From: Bradyrhizobium sp.
GTDB lineage: Bacteria > Pseudomonadota > Alphaproteobacteria > Rhizobiales > Xanthobacteraceae
DNA length: 57,225 nucleotides
Direction of reading: 5' to 3'
Assembly (NCBI RefSeq): GCF_030646015.1
Contig: NZ_JAUSLT010000045.1
Location: 1-57,225, forward strand
A program made the position numbers and the translations under genes. Positions 45,366 through 54,184 of the stretch are shown here, piece by piece; within the stretch, counting starts at the first letter, position 1; every line of letters begins with the position of its first letter. The notes under the pieces are model-generated. The model worked only from the letters and a program-made list of their open reading frames with translations, did not search any database and was not told the origin of the DNA.

Positions 45366-46040
45366 CTAATCCCTCCGGATCTGCGGCTTGTCATGAAGAA
45401 CGGCGTTCAGAAGCGAGCTATGGACCTCGATCTTGCCGCTATAACTGATGAAGCCGAGCTTTCGGAATTTGTTCATGAAGTGACTCACACGCGACCGCGT
45501 GGTGCCGATCATCTCCGCCAATGTTGCCTGGCTGACATGAACCTTGATCGGCTGCAGGCTGCCGTCCTTTCCAAAGTTTGCCAGCAGCAGCAGCAGTCGC
45601 GCCAGCCGCTTCTCGCTCGAATTGAACAGTTGATCGATCAGGTCCTCTTCAATTCGGCTGTTGCGGGACAGCAGATAGGCCATGAAGAGTTCGGTGAATT
45701 TCGGCTGGCTGTGAAGGACCGCGAGCATCGCGGTTCTCGTGATGGCGGTGATGACGCAATCTTCCAACGCCGTGGTTGTGGAAATCCGCAGCGGGTGGCC
45801 GTGCAGGCAGCCCTCGCCGAAGAACTGACCGGGCTCCAAAATCCCGACCACCGCTTCCTTGCCCTGCTCGGACAGCACGACAACCTTGACCCTGCCTTTC
45901 TGGATGTAGAAGACCTTGTCCGCCACATCTCCCTGCGAGAAGACAGTCTCGTTTTTGTGGAAGGTCGAAAGGGTTTTTCCCTCGCCAACCGTTGCGAGGA
46001 AGGCCTGAGGGTCGAACTCGCTCCTGGTAGCCGTTGCCAT
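45366..46040 (-). CDS. Crp/Fnr-family transcriptional regulator 2
   Basis: The 224-residue regulator has a cNMP-like domain (TLSTFHKNETVFSQGDVADK, KVFYIQKGRVKVVVLSEQGK, GFFGEG-like EPGQFFGEGCLHGHPL) and a helix-turn-helix with VSQATLAEMIGTTRSRVSHF in its recognition part. It lacks the FNR cysteine cluster. An AGGAG ribosome-binding site precedes the ATG at 46040. Upstream, the intergenic space to the Spy-like gene holds an unusual 16-bp inverted repeat at 46093 and FixK-like boxes at 46114 and 46182. The repeat may be this regulator's own operator; this is inference. Confidence 0.88.
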   Translation of the reverse strand: MATATRSEFDPQAFLATVGEGKTLSTFHKNETVFSQGDVADKVFYIQKGRVKVVVLSEQGKEAVVGILEPGQFFGEGCLHGHPLRISTTTALEDCVITAITRTAMLAVLHSQPKFTELFMAYLLSRNSRIEEDLIDQLFNSSEKRLARLLLLLANFGKDGSLQPIKVHVSQATLAEMIGTTRSRVSHFMNKFRKLGFISYSGKIEVHSSLLNAVLHDKPQIRRD

Positions 46041-46092
46041 CGCTCGTCTCCTGGACTGCTGTCGGCCTCGCGAGCCGGGCGCGCAAGTATGA

Positions 46093-46108
46093 TGTCCGGT
46101 AGCGGACA
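46093..46108. promoter_or_regulatory. 16-bp inverted repeat TGTCCGGTAGCGGACA, candidate operator
   Basis: TGTCCG and CGGACA are perfect complements around GTAG. It lies 53 bp upstream of the Crp/Fnr 2 start. A second, related 16-mer occurs at 46161. Confidence 0.5.
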
Positions 46109-46113
46109 TATGC

Positions 46114-46127
46114 TTGATTTAGCTCAA
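46114..46127. promoter_or_regulatory. FixK/FNR-like box (one mismatch)
   Basis: TTGATTTAGCTCAA fits TTGAT-N4-ATCAA except for one base (C for A in the second arm). It lies between Crp/Fnr 2 and the Spy-like gene. Confidence 0.5.
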
Positions 46128-46160
46128 ACGATGTCGGGCAACGCCCGGTCGCGAAACGAA

Positions 46161-46176
46161 TGTCGGGTAAACGACA
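46161..46176. promoter_or_regulatory. second 16-bp inverted repeat TGTCGGGTAAACGACA
   Basis: TGTCG and CGACA are perfect complements. It shares TGTC(C/G)GGTA and the GACA end with the repeat at 46093, which suggests one DNA-binding protein for both sites. Confidence 0.5.
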
Positions 46177-46181
46177 CAAGC

Positions 46182-46195
46182 TTGATCTGAATCAA
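46182..46195 (+). promoter_or_regulatory. FixK/FNR box (perfect) upstream of the Spy-like gene
   Basis: TTGATCTGAATCAA matches the consensus fully. It lies 143 bp before the ATG of the Spy-like gene, so a longer leader or an indirect effect is possible. Confidence 0.65.
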
Positions 46196-46337
46196 AACCA
46201 TTCTGCCATCCTGACCGCATCTTTGATTTGGAGTTCAGCAGCGAATTTGCGACGGGCTTCGGCATTCGCTGATCCTTGGCGCTACGCGACGGCGCGATAC
46301 GAACTATCGAACTCGAAAATCCTCAAAGGAGGACGTC

Positions 46338-46796
46338 ATGCGAAAGACCCTCATTCTCGTTACCACTGCGGCCATGCTGGCTGGTACGGCAATTACCGGG
46401 GCAGCGGTCGCGCGAGACCGTTCGGACCGCACGGAATTGACCGCGGGCCAGATCACGGATCAGGCGGCGGCACGCGCTGCCCAGATGAAGGCCGACCTGC
46501 GCCTCACCCCGGAGCAGGAGAAGAATTGGGCTGCGTTTGAAACCGCCGTGGTGGATATGTGGAAGAAGCGCACCGAAGCGCGGATTGCATGGCGAACTGC
46601 TCACGCCAAACAAGAGGGCAGCGTCGATGTTCTCGACGAAATGCGCAAGGACGCCGACCTGCAAATCGACGAAGCCAATGCTCGGAAGAAGGTCGCAGAT
46701 GCCGCCCAACCGCTTTACAGCGGCCTCGACGATCGGCAAAAGCGGCGCTTTTTCGAGACACTTTTCCGCAGGGATCGTGATCGCCGCGCCGATTGA
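46338..46796 (+). CDS. Spy/CpxP-family periplasmic chaperone-like protein (LTXXQ motif)
   Basis: The 152-residue protein has a signal peptide (MRKTLILVTTAAMLAGTAIT, cleavage near AAVARDR) and two LTXXQ-type stretches, ELTAGQITDQAAARAAQ and LRLTPEQEKNWAAFETAVVD (about residues 33-70). It resembles Spy-family proteins, which bind unfolded or metal-stressed periplasmic proteins. A GGAGG ribosome-binding site precedes the ATG. Two FixK-type boxes upstream suggest oxygen-linked expression. Confidence 0.85.
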   Translation: MRKTLILVTTAAMLAGTAITGAAVARDRSDRTELTAGQITDQAAARAAQMKADLRLTPEQEKNWAAFETAVVDMWKKRTEARIAWRTAHAKQEGSVDVLDEMRKDADLQIDEANARKKVADAAQPLYSGLDDRQKRRFFETLFRRDRDRRAD

Positions 46797-46927
46797 GTGG
46801 GACGCATTCTGACTGCAATTGAATCACGCGTGCTGGCCCGACTTCAACAACGACCACCCGTCGACGCCAGACCATAACGACCCGACTCGATCGTTTCCTT
46901 ATCTCATTTACATCGGAGGACACAGCT

Positions 46928-47101
46928 ATGGACAAAGACCGGATCGTTGGATCGGCGAAGCAGATCAAGGGCACCGTCAAGCAGGTGGTCGGCAAGGTGG
47001 CCGGCGACGCCAAGCTGGAGGCGGAAGGCAACGCGGACAAGATTGAGGGCAAGGTTCAGAATGCCGTCGGTGGCATCAAGGACACGCTCAAGGGAAAATA
47101 G
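46928..47101 (+). CDS. CsbD-family stress protein
   Basis: The 57-residue hydrophilic protein starts MDKDRIVGSAKQIKGTVKQV, then GKVAGDAKLEAEGNADKIEG and AVGGIKDTLKGK, the full CsbD layout (VxGSAKQxKGxxK, GxAxxxGxAxKIEGKxQ). A GGAGGA ribosome-binding site precedes it. CsbD proteins accumulate under stress; no enzymatic role is known. It is missing from longer-ORF listings only because of its size. Confidence 0.93.
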   Translation: MDKDRIVGSAKQIKGTVKQVVGKVAGDAKLEAEGNADKIEGKVQNAVGGIKDTLKGK

Positions 47102-47277
47102 GTCAGGGTACGAACCTGTTCTTCTCTGTCGCCTTCGCCATTTCCCTCGAAAGAAACCAGGCGTCGTCATGCCGGTGACGCTACCGCGTCGCTGGTAAGA
47201 ATGAAGATCGAGGCCTCACGATTGGGCTACCAAGAGACCTAAACCCTCATTTCAGGACCCACAAAGGGATTCAGACC

Positions 47278-47442
47278 ATGTCGCTCGGACTTATACTCGT
47301 CATCATTCTGGTCATCTTCCTGCTTGGCGGCTTCAGCGGCCGCTTCGGCGGCTACGGCTACGGCTTCGGTCACGGCGGCATGGGCATCATCGGTGTCATC
47401 CTGGTCATCCTCGTCGTCTTGCTGCTCTTGGGCCGGCTTTGA
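47278..47442 (+). CDS. DUF3309 small membrane protein
   Basis: The 54-residue product is a tiny double-pass membrane peptide: MSLGLILVIILVIFLLGGFS, a GRFGGYGYGFGHGG turn and GIIGVILVILVVLLLLG. It fits DUF3309 proteins, found in stress clusters and of unknown role. Its start follows an AAAGGGAT ribosome-binding site. It lies 176 bp after csbD. Confidence 0.85.
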   Translation: MSLGLILVIILVIFLLGGFSGRFGGYGYGFGHGGMGIIGVILVILVVLLLLGRL

Positions 47443-47853
47443 TCTGCCGGTTGGCATGCTGGGATAAGCGGCGGGTCGCTTGATTCACACCGATGCCGTC
47501 GTAATCACGGGCGGGCTGGTGATGATTTCTGCGGCGCAGCTTGAAGTGCCGTCGAAATGGAAGCAACGGGCAGCGCCGTCGCGTACAGACCCCAAACGAT
47601 GTCCGACACGGGTCCAGAGCACCACAGCGGACGTTCACCAACGCCTTTGACCCCTGCAAAAAGGCGAGGAGAGGTGAAGTGAATTCCCGCGCGCCTTGAT
47701 GAGGCCGCACCTTGAATTAGGGCCGGTGATTTGCCCGACGTGTCAAATGGGCGTGCTGGCATCACGCATGCCAGCGACCGGTTTGTTACTGCATGGGGTT
47801 GTTTTCGATATTTTTGTTTGGAAGCAGGACCGGGGCCTGCTTTGGCTCTATGC
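47443..47853. other. 411-bp region without a recognised gene
   Basis: Both strands hold only short frames of biased composition with no family resemblance. Near 47828-47841 an imperfect hairpin (GCAGG ... CCTGC) may end the HAD gene, but it lacks a clean T-run. I see no RNA gene or clear promoter. Confidence 0.5.
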
Positions 47854-48597
47854 TCACTCGACCGGCAGCAGCTCCGTCAGCGAGCGGATGATTCGGTCCG
47901 GCCTGATATGGGTGTCGGCGGGCAGGCCGTCGCCATGCGCGTCCATCCAGATCGCATAGATGCCGAGGCGCTGCGGCACCTCGATTTCCCATTCCAGGTT
48001 GTCGCCGATCATCCAGGTATCGGGCGCCGTCACGCCGAGCGCTTCCATGGCATGCAGATAGGCGCGCTCCTCCGGCTTGCCGAAACCATGCTCGCCCTCG
48101 ATCTGGATGTGGTCGAACCGGTGCGCCAGCTCGAAGCGCTCGACCTTGGCGCGCTGGGTGTCGGCTGCGCCATTGGTCACCAGCGCCAGTCTTACGCCGC
48201 GCGCTTTCAGGGCGTCGATCGCGTCATGCGCGCCCGGAAACATGAACATCTCTTCTTCGCGATAGGCAGTCAGGCGGTCGGCAAGGCGGACGGCAAGATC
48301 GACAGGTAAAGCGGGCTGTCCGGCGGCGGCCAGCGTGGCAAACCCGTCCTTGACGACCAACTGCCTCGCTTCGGCGAGCTTCAATCGCCAGGCGGCTTCC
48401 GCCGTCGCCCAGAATTTTCGGCCTGACTCCAGCACCGCGGCGGCGACCTGTTGCGGCGAGTGCGGCGCCAGTTCGCTAGTGAACTCCGCCGCGATCTTGT
48501 TCCAGGCGATCTCCGGCCGGCCATAGGCGGACAGGATGGTGTCGTCCATATCGATCAGCATCGCACGCGGTAGCTGCGTCATTGTGTTCAGGGCCAT
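47854..48597 (-). CDS. HAD-family hydrolase
   Basis: The 247-residue protein has the HAD motifs: nucleophile [10 protein letters not shown] (about residues 13-22), motif [12 protein letters not shown] (about 130-139), the lysine in FGKPEERAY (about 170) and [15 protein letters not shown] (about 187-201). It would dephosphorylate a small metabolite. The product is not defined. Its start overlaps the stop codon region of hemF by 10 bp on the same strand, so the two are co-transcribed. Confidence 0.92.
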   Translation of the reverse strand: MALNTMTQLPRAMLIDMDDTILSAYGRPEIAWNKIAAEFTSELAPHSPQQVAAAVLESGRKFWATAEAAWRLKLAEARQLVVKDGFATLAAAGQPALPVDLAVRLADRLTAYREEEMFMFPGAHDAIDALKARGVRLALVTNGAADTQRAKVERFELAHRFDHIQIEGEHGFGKPEERAYLHAMEALGVTAPDTWMIGDNLEWEIEVPQRLGIYAIWMDAHGDGLPADTHIRPDRIIRSLTELLPVE

Positions 48598-49475
48598 TTC
48601 ACTTCCGGCGGCATCGACGACAGGATGGAATCGACGTTGCCGCCGGTTTTCAGCCCGAAGATGGTGCCGCGATCATACAACAGGTTGAATTCGACGTAAC
48701 GTCCGCGCCGGACCAGCTGCTCCTCGCGGTCTTCGGCGCTCCACGGCGTCTCGAAATTGCGCCGTACCAGCTCGGGATAGACTTTCAGGAAGGCGCGGCC
48801 GACGTCCTGGGTGAAGGCGAGATCGGCATCCCAGTCGCCGGAGTCGAGCCAGTCGTAAAAGATGCCGCCGATGCCGCGCGCTTCCTTGCGATGCGGCAGA
48901 TAGAAATACTCGTCGCACCATTTTTTCAGTCTGTCGTAATCGGCAACGGCGCTGTGCGCGTCGCAGGCGGCCTGCATCGCGGCGTGAAAAGCCACCGTGT
49001 CGGGATCCGCCTGGGTCCGCCGCCGGTCCAGCACCGGCGTCAGATCCGCGCCGCCGCCGAACCATGATTTGGTGGTGACGACGAAGCGGGTGTTCATATG
49101 CACCGCCGGGATATTCGGATTGCGCATATGCGCGATCAGCGAAACGCCGGAGGCCCAGAACCGGGGATCATCGGCCGCACCTGGAATCTGCGCGCGGAAT
49201 TCGGGGGCGAATTCGCCATGCACGGTCGAGCAGTGTACACCGACCTTCTCGAACAGCCGCCCGCGCATCACCGACATCACGCCGCCGCCGCCGGGTTTTC
49301 CGGTGTGGTCGGTGCGATCCCAGGCCGTGCGTACGAAGCGGCCCGCGGCACCCGGATAGAGCGAGGCCGGGGCGTCGTCCTCCAGTTCTTCGAAGGCGGC
49401 GCAAATGTCATTGCGCAGCCGCTCGAACCAGCTCCGGGCGCGCGCCTTGCGGTCTTCGATCACGGATAGGTCCAT
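48588..49475 (-). CDS. hemF: oxygen-dependent coproporphyrinogen III oxidase
   Basis: The 295-residue enzyme converts coproporphyrinogen III to protoporphyrinogen IX in heme synthesis and needs oxygen. Family landmarks are [52 protein letters not shown] and [19 protein letters not shown], in the expected order. It lies with the HAD gene in a short operon. No hemN is seen in the window, although the organism probably has one, given the low-oxygen regulation around it. Confidence 0.96.
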   Translation of the reverse strand: MDLSVIEDRKARARSWFERLRNDICAAFEELEDDAPASLYPGAAGRFVRTAWDRTDHTGKPGGGGVMSVMRGRLFEKVGVHCSTVHGEFAPEFRAQIPGAADDPRFWASGVSLIAHMRNPNIPAVHMNTRFVVTTKSWFGGGADLTPVLDRRRTQADPDTVAFHAAMQAACDAHSAVADYDRLKKWCDEYFYLPHRKEARGIGGIFYDWLDSGDWDADLAFTQDVGRAFLKVYPELVRRNFETPWSAEDREEQLVRRGRYVEFNLLYDRGTIFGLKTGGNVDSILSSMPPEVKWP

Positions 49476-49484
49476 GGGTCGTTC

Positions 49485-49850
49485 CTAGCCTTGCGGGCCG
49501 AAATAGGTGCAGCTCTCGTTGCAGCTGTCACGATGCACGCTGACGCGCGCGAGTTGGCCGGCATGTGCCACCCGCTCCCAGATGAAGCGCGACAGGTTTT
49601 CCAGCGTCGGCTGCCCCAGCGCCTCGACCTTGTTGAGCAGCTTGTGGTCGAGGATTTTCTGCACCTCCGCCATGCTGCGATCGAGCAGGCCGAGATCCAT
49701 CACCATCCCGGTGGCGGGATCCGGCGTGCCGCGTATCGTGACCTCGGCGCGGAACGAGTGGCCGTGAATTTCCATGCTGGCGTCGCCCAGCGTCGTTCCC
49801 GAGAGCGCATGCGCCGCCTCGAACCGGAACGATTTCGTCAGTTCCCACAT
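49485..49850 (-). CDS. QueD/PTPS-family protein lacking the usual catalytic cysteine
   Basis: The 121-residue protein has the PTPS-fold zinc set: FRFEAAHALSG and EIHGHSFRAEV give three histidines, followed by VMDLGLLDRSMAEV and PTLENLSRFIWERV. In QueD the HGH is normally preceded by a cysteine four residues before the first histidine (CxxxHGH); here that position is a serine (ASMEIHGH), and no cysteine lies within 30 residues. The only cysteines are in SCNESCTYFG at the end. It is beside queE, so it may still act in 7-deazaguanine (queuosine) precursor synthesis with altered chemistry. I start it at the ATG at 49850. Confidence 0.8.
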   Translation of the reverse strand: MWELTKSFRFEAAHALSGTTLGDASMEIHGHSFRAEVTIRGTPDPATGMVMDLGLLDRSMAEVQKILDHKLLNKVEALGQPTLENLSRFIWERVAHAGQLARVSVHRDSCNESCTYFGPQG

Positions 49851-49867
49851 TTCTGAAAGTCCAACCT

Positions 49868-50500
49868 TTACCTGATGCCGAGTGTCTTGTGTGTCTGCAC
49901 GCTGAGCCGCCATTGCGGGTGGCGCATGCAGTAGTCGACCGCGCGCTCCGTATTGGCCCCGATATCAGGGCCATCCATCGGCTGCAGCGAGAATCGTTCG
50001 AAGGCGAGATCCGCGAAGGCCGCGGGCATGGCGTCCGCCTGCGGGTAGACCAGCTTGAGTTCGTGGCCTTGCCGGACCAGCAATTCCGCGCCGGCTTTCG
50101 GGCTGACGCAGATCCAGTCCAGGCCATCCGGCGGTTCGATCGTGCCGTTGGTCTCGATGCCGATTTCGAAGCCTCGCGCGTGCAGGGCTTCGATGAAGTC
50201 GGCATCGACCTGCAGCAGCGGCTCGCCGCCGGTCAACACCACATAGCGATGTCCGTGCTCGCCAGCCCATTGGCTGGCAATGGTATCGGCGAGTTCGTCA
50301 GCCGTGCCATAGCGGCCGCCCAGCGTGCCGTCGGTCCCGACAAAATCAGTGTCGCAAAACCGGCAGGTCGCGGTGGCGCGGTCCTGCTCGCGGCCGCTCC
50401 AGAGATTGCAGCCCGCGAATCGGCAAAACACCGCCGCGCGGCCGGCATGGGCGCCTTCGCCCTGCAGGGTCAGAAAGATCTCTTTGACCGCGTAACTCAC
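49868..50500 (-). CDS. queE: 7-carboxy-7-deazaguanine synthase
   Basis: The 210-residue radical SAM enzyme makes CDG from carboxytetrahydropterin. The cluster ligands are in VFCRFAGCNLWSG and ATCRFCDTDFVG, with the CX14CX2C spacing typical of QueE rather than CX3CX2C. The SAM-binding GGEPLLQ follows near residue 91, then IGIETNGTIEPPDGLDWICV. It lies 17 bp upstream of the QueD-like gene in the same direction. QueC and QueF are not in the window. Confidence 0.93.
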   Translation of the reverse strand: MSYAVKEIFLTLQGEGAHAGRAAVFCRFAGCNLWSGREQDRATATCRFCDTDFVGTDGTLGGRYGTADELADTIASQWAGEHGHRYVVLTGGEPLLQVDADFIEALHARGFEIGIETNGTIEPPDGLDWICVSPKAGAELLVRQGHELKLVYPQADAMPAAFADLAFERFSLQPMDGPDIGANTERAVDYCMRHPQWRLSVQTHKTLGIR

Positions 50501-50967
50501 CGCGCCGTCTCCATGGTTGCGGGACTGGTCTGCCGCAGGGCCTCGCCCAGTGCCATCGCCGCCGCCACCGCGACGTTGAGCGAGCGCAGGCCTGGTTTGA
50601 TCGGGATCACCACCCGCGCGTCGGCGACGGCCACCACCTCGTCGGGCACCCCGGCGGATTCGCGCCCGAACAGCAGGATGTCATCAGCCTTATAGCGGTA
50701 ATCAAGGTAGCAGCCGGGGCTTTTGGTCGTGAACAGGATCAGGCGATAGCCCTGTTCGTTACGCCATTGCTCGAATTTTGACCACGAGTCGTGGCGCATG
50801 ATGGTTACCTGGTCGAGATAGTCCATGCCGGCCCGGCGGAAGTGCCGGTCGGATACCGGGAAGCCGGCGGGCTCGATAATATGGGCCGATACATCCAGGC
50901 AGGCGCAAAGGCGCAGAATCGTCCCGGTGTTCTGGGGGATGTCGGGCTGGAAAAGCGCAACCTGCAT
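50497..50967 (-). CDS. trmL: tRNA (cytidine(34)-2'-O)-methyltransferase
   Basis: The 156-residue SPOUT methyltransferase modifies the wobble ribose of certain tRNA-Leu. It begins MQVALFQPDIPQNTGTILRL and contains DILLFGRESAGVPDEVVAVA, RVVIPIKPGLRSLNVAVAAA and GEALRQ, the knotted SAM site. The start is at 50967; a start nine codons upstream is possible. It overlaps queE by 4 bp on the same strand. Its upstream region faces the bc1 operon. Confidence 0.9.
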   Translation of the reverse strand: MQVALFQPDIPQNTGTILRLCACLDVSAHIIEPAGFPVSDRHFRRAGMDYLDQVTIMRHDSWSKFEQWRNEQGYRLILFTTKSPGCYLDYRYKADDILLFGRESAGVPDEVVAVADARVVIPIKPGLRSLNVAVAAAMALGEALRQTSPATMETAR

Positions 50968-51244
50968 GATCTGACCGCCCGTTGAGGGCTCCATGAAATG
51001 TCTGAATAATTCGCCGCGCGGTGCGGAATTAGTGCATTGCACACATGGGAGCCGATAGCGGGCTTGCGCTCTTCCGGCAAGGGTGCCAATAGAACGATTC
51101 TGGACTGCTTGTTCCGCCCGATTGGGCGGGAAAAGTGGTCTTTCTGCCGCCGCGGGGGTCGCGGGCGCCGGCAGCCTCCTCCGGTTCGTATTGGCGTTCC
51201 CAGGGGCGGTTCCACCGGCTGCGGACAAGAAAGGGATTGGGATC

Positions 51245-51775
51245 GTGACGACAGCGTCTTCGGCGGATCATCCGACACGCCGTGATTTCCTCTTTGTTGC
51301 AACGGGAGCCGTCGCCGCGGTCGGCGGAGCGGCGACACTGGTGCCCTTCATCTCCCAGATGAATCCGGACGCCTCGACGATTGCGGCCGGCGCGCCGATC
51401 GAAGTCGATCTGGCGCCGATCGCCGAGGGGCAGGACATCAAGGTGTTCTGGCGCGGCAAGCCGATCTTCATCAGCCACCGCACCAAGAAGCAGATCGACG
51501 AGGCCCGCAAGGTGCCGGTCGCCAGCCTGCCGGATCCGCAGAGCGACGAGGCCCGCGTCAAGCCGGGCAAGGACCAGTGGCTGGTCGTGATCGGCATCTG
51601 CACCCATCTCGGCTGCATTCCGATCGCGCATGAGGGCCAGTACGACGGCTTCTTCTGCCCCTGCCATGGCTCGCAATACGATACCTCGGGCCGCATCCGG
51701 TCGGGACCGGCACCCACCAACCTGCCGGTGCCGCCCTATCAGTTCGTTTCCGATACCAAAATCCAGATCGGCTAG
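51245..51775 (+). CDS. petA: ubiquinol-cytochrome c reductase Rieske iron-sulfur subunit
   Basis: The 176-residue protein passes electrons from ubiquinol to cytochrome c1. A twin-arginine signal/anchor is at [20 protein letters not shown] (about 9-28). Cluster ligands are in [15 protein letters not shown] and [16 protein letters not shown], the classic CTHLGC...CPCHGS set. The start is GTG at 51245; the longer frame upstream is noise. It is the first gene of the bc1 operon, with the fused cytochrome b/c1 gene following 63 bp later. In rhizobia it is called fbcF. Confidence 0.95.
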   Translation: MTTASSADHPTRRDFLFVATGAVAAVGGAATLVPFISQMNPDASTIAAGAPIEVDLAPIAEGQDIKVFWRGKPIFISHRTKKQIDEARKVPVASLPDPQSDEARVKPGKDQWLVVIGICTHLGCIPIAHEGQYDGFFCPCHGSQYDTSGRIRSGPAPTNLPVPPYQFVSDTKIQIG

Positions 51776-51838
51776 CCTCGGAACCTGCTTTTCGAGACCT
51801 GAGCCCGTCGCATCGTCTTATTTCCCTAGGATCGCATC

Positions 51839-53908
51839 ATGAGCGGACCATCCGACTACCAGCCGACCAATCCCGCATTGAAGTGGATTGAACGGCGCCT
51901 CCCGATCTTGGGACTTATGCATTCCTCGTTCGTGGCCTACCCGACGCCGCGCAACCTGAACTACTGGTGGACCTTCGGCGCCATCCTCTCGATGATGCTC
52001 GGGGTGCAGATCATCACCGGCGTGATCCTGGCGATGCATTACACGCCGCATGTCGACATGGCCTTCAAGTCGGTCGAGAGCATCGTGCGCGACGTGAATT
52101 ACGGCTGGCTGCTGCGCAACATGCACGCCACCGGCGCCTCGATGTTCTTCGTCGCGGTGTACGTCCACATGTTCCGCGGCCTGTATTACGGGTCGTACAA
52201 GGAGCCGCGCGAGATCCTGTGGATTCTCGGCGTCATCATCTACCTCTTGATGATGGCGACCGGATTCATGGGCTACGTGCTGCCGTGGGGCCAGATGAGC
52301 TTCTGGGGCGCCACCGTGATCACCAATCTGTTCTCCGCCATTCCCTATGTCGGCGACAGCATCGTCACCCTGCTGTGGGGCGGCTATTCGGTCGGCAATC
52401 CGACGCTGAACCGGTTCTTCTCGCTGCATTATCTGCTGCCGTTCGTGATCGCCGGCGTGGTCGTGCTGCACGTCTGGGCGCTGCACGTCGCCGGTCAGAA
52501 CAATCCGGCGGGCGTCGAGCCGAAGACGGAAAAGGACACCGTGCCGTTCACGCCCTACGCGACCATGAAGGACGCGTTCGGGGTCTCCTGCTTCATGCTG
52601 TTCTTCGCCTGGTTCATCTTCTACATGCCGAACTATCTCGGCGAGGCCGACAACTACATCCCGGCCAATCCCGGCGTGACACCGGCGCACATCGTGCCGG
52701 AATGGTACTATCTGCCGTTCTACGCGATCCTGCGCTCGATCCCGAACAAGCTCGCCGGCGTGGTGGCGATGTTCGGTGCGATCCTGGTTCTGGCTTTCCT
52801 GCCCTGGCTCGACACCGCCCGGACCAAATCGTCGAAGTATCGCCCGCTGGCGAAGCAGTTCTTCTGGATCTTCGTCGTGGTCTGCGTGCTGCTGGGCTGG
52901 CTCGGTGCCAAGCCCGCCGAAGGCATCTACGTGATCGCCGGCCGCGTGCTGACGTTCTGCTACTTCGCCTATTTCCTGATCGTGCTGCCGCTGCTCAGCC
53001 GGATCGAAAAGCCGAGGCCGGTGCCGAATTCGATCGCCGACGACGTGCTGGCCAAAGCCGGCAAGTCGGCGCCGATGGTGTCCTCCGTGATCGCGCTTGC
53101 GGTCGCGGGTGCTCTGTTCGCCGGAAGCGCGCCAAGCGCCCGGGCGGCGGAAGGGCAGGCAGCGCCGCCGTCGCAGAAATGGTCGTTCGCAGGTCCGTTC
53201 GGCAAGTTCGACCGCGGCGCGATGCAGCGCGGCCTCAAGGTCTACAAGGAAGTCTGCGCGTCCTGCCACGGACTGTCCTATATTGCGTTCCGCAATCTCG
53301 CCGACCCCGGCGGTCCCGGCTTCTCGGTGGCGCAGTCGGCAGCCTTCGCCTCCGAATACAAGGTCAAGGACGGTCCGAACGACGCGGGCGACATGTTCGA
53401 GCGTCCCGGCCGGCCGGCGGATTACTTCCCGTCGCCGTTCCCGAACGAGCAGGCAGCGCGGGCGGCCAATGGCGGTGCGTTGCCGCCGGACCTGTCGCTG
53501 ATCACCAAGGCGCGTTCCTACCCGCGCGGCTTCCCGATGTTCGTGGTGGACCTCTTCACCCAGTTCCAGGAGCAGGGTCCGAACTACGTCAGCGGGCTAC
53601 TGCAGGGCTATGAGGAGAAACCGCCGGCCGGGTTCACGCTGCCGGAGGGCTCATCGTACAACAAGTATTTCCCCGGCCACGCCATCAAGATGCCGAACCC
53701 GCTCAGTGACGGTCAGGTCACCTACGACGACGGCTCGCCGGCAACGGTGGCGCAATACGCCAAGGACGTCACCACGTTCCTGATGTGGACCGCGGAGCCG
53801 CACATGGAAGCGCGCAAGAAGCTGGGCCTGCAGGTGTTCGTGTTCCTGATCCTGCTCACGGGCCTGCTCTACTTCACCAAGAAGAAGATCTGGGCCGACG
53901 CGCACTGA
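51839..53908 (+). CDS. fbcH: fused cytochrome b/cytochrome c1 precursor
   Basis: The 689-residue precursor of Bradyrhizobium-type bc1 complexes is cut after synthesis into cytochrome b and cytochrome c1. The b part (about 1-400) has the membrane helices, the heme-binding region around [17 protein letters not shown] and the Qo-site [18 protein letters not shown] near residue 287. Then comes an internal signal sequence [20 protein letters not shown], after which cytochrome c1 begins with AAEGQAAP. The c-type heme motif CASCHG starts at residue 472 and a C-terminal anchor [12 protein letters not shown] ends the protein. A terminator follows. Such a fusion is known from this group. Confidence 0.96.
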   Translation: MSGPSDYQPTNPALKWIERRLPILGLMHSSFVAYPTPRNLNYWWTFGAILSMMLGVQIITGVILAMHYTPHVDMAFKSVESIVRDVNYGWLLRNMHATGASMFFVAVYVHMFRGLYYGSYKEPREILWILGVIIYLLMMATGFMGYVLPWGQMSFWGATVITNLFSAIPYVGDSIVTLLWGGYSVGNPTLNRFFSLHYLLPFVIAGVVVLHVWALHVAGQNNPAGVEPKTEKDTVPFTPYATMKDAFGVSCFMLFFAWFIFYMPNYLGEADNYIPANPGVTPAHIVPEWYYLPFYAILRSIPNKLAGVVAMFGAILVLAFLPWLDTARTKSSKYRPLAKQFFWIFVVVCVLLGWLGAKPAEGIYVIAGRVLTFCYFAYFLIVLPLLSRIEKPRPVPNSIADDVLAKAGKSAPMVSSVIALAVAGALFAGSAPSARAAEGQAAPPSQKWSFAGPFGKFDRGAMQRGLKVYKEVCASCHGLSYIAFRNLADPGGPGFSVAQSAAFASEYKVKDGPNDAGDMFERPGRPADYFPSPFPNEQAARAANGGALPPDLSLITKARSYPRGFPMFVVDLFTQFQEQGPNYVSGLLQGYEEKPPAGFTLPEGSSYNKYFPGHAIKMPNPLSDGQVTYDDGSPATVAQYAKDVTTFLMWTAEPHMEARKKLGLQVFVFLILLTGLLYFTKKKIWADAH

Positions 53909-53933
53909 GCGTTGCGTTCAAAATGTGAGTTTG

Positions 53934-53958
53934 AAAAAGCCCCTGCGGGGGCTTTTTT
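53934..53958 (+). terminator. rho-independent terminator of the bc1 operon
   Basis: AAAAAGCCCCTGCGGGGGCTTTTTT is a perfect hairpin with a T-run right after the fbcH gene. Confidence 0.92.
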
Positions 53959-53965
53959 GTTGGAT

Positions 53966-54100
53966 GCGTGTCCCGGACGCGGTGCAGCGCCCTTGCGCTG
54001 CTCCGCAGAGCCGGGACCCATACACTTTGCGCTCTGAACCATGGGCCCCGGCGCAGCAGCGCATCACGCCGAAGGCGGCGTGATGCGCTGCGTCCGGGGC
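53966..54100. repeat. palindromic repeat (GTCCCGGACGC family)
   Basis: The arms GTGTCCCGGACGCGGTGCAG and CGCTGCGTCCGGGGC pair across about 130 bases, with an inner CCGGGACCCAT / ATGGGCCCCGG pair. It follows the bc1 terminator. Confidence 0.85.
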
Positions 54101-54184
54101 AAGAACCTCTGCGATTGCATCCTGCCCCCACAGCGGCCAAAATGGCCGCCAATCGCCCCGCAAGAAAACTCCCCGGAGGAACCC

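Noticed and set aside
47505..47765. Minus-strand 86-codon frame in the 47.4-47.8 kb gap
   Set aside because: Composition is Pro/Ser/Ala-biased, no ribosome-binding site or family match was seen, and it lies in a region with no other sign of coding.
51839..53908. The b/c1 fusion as a novel gene fusion
   Set aside because: Fused cytochrome b/c1 precursors (fbcH) are already known in Bradyrhizobium, so it is expected.
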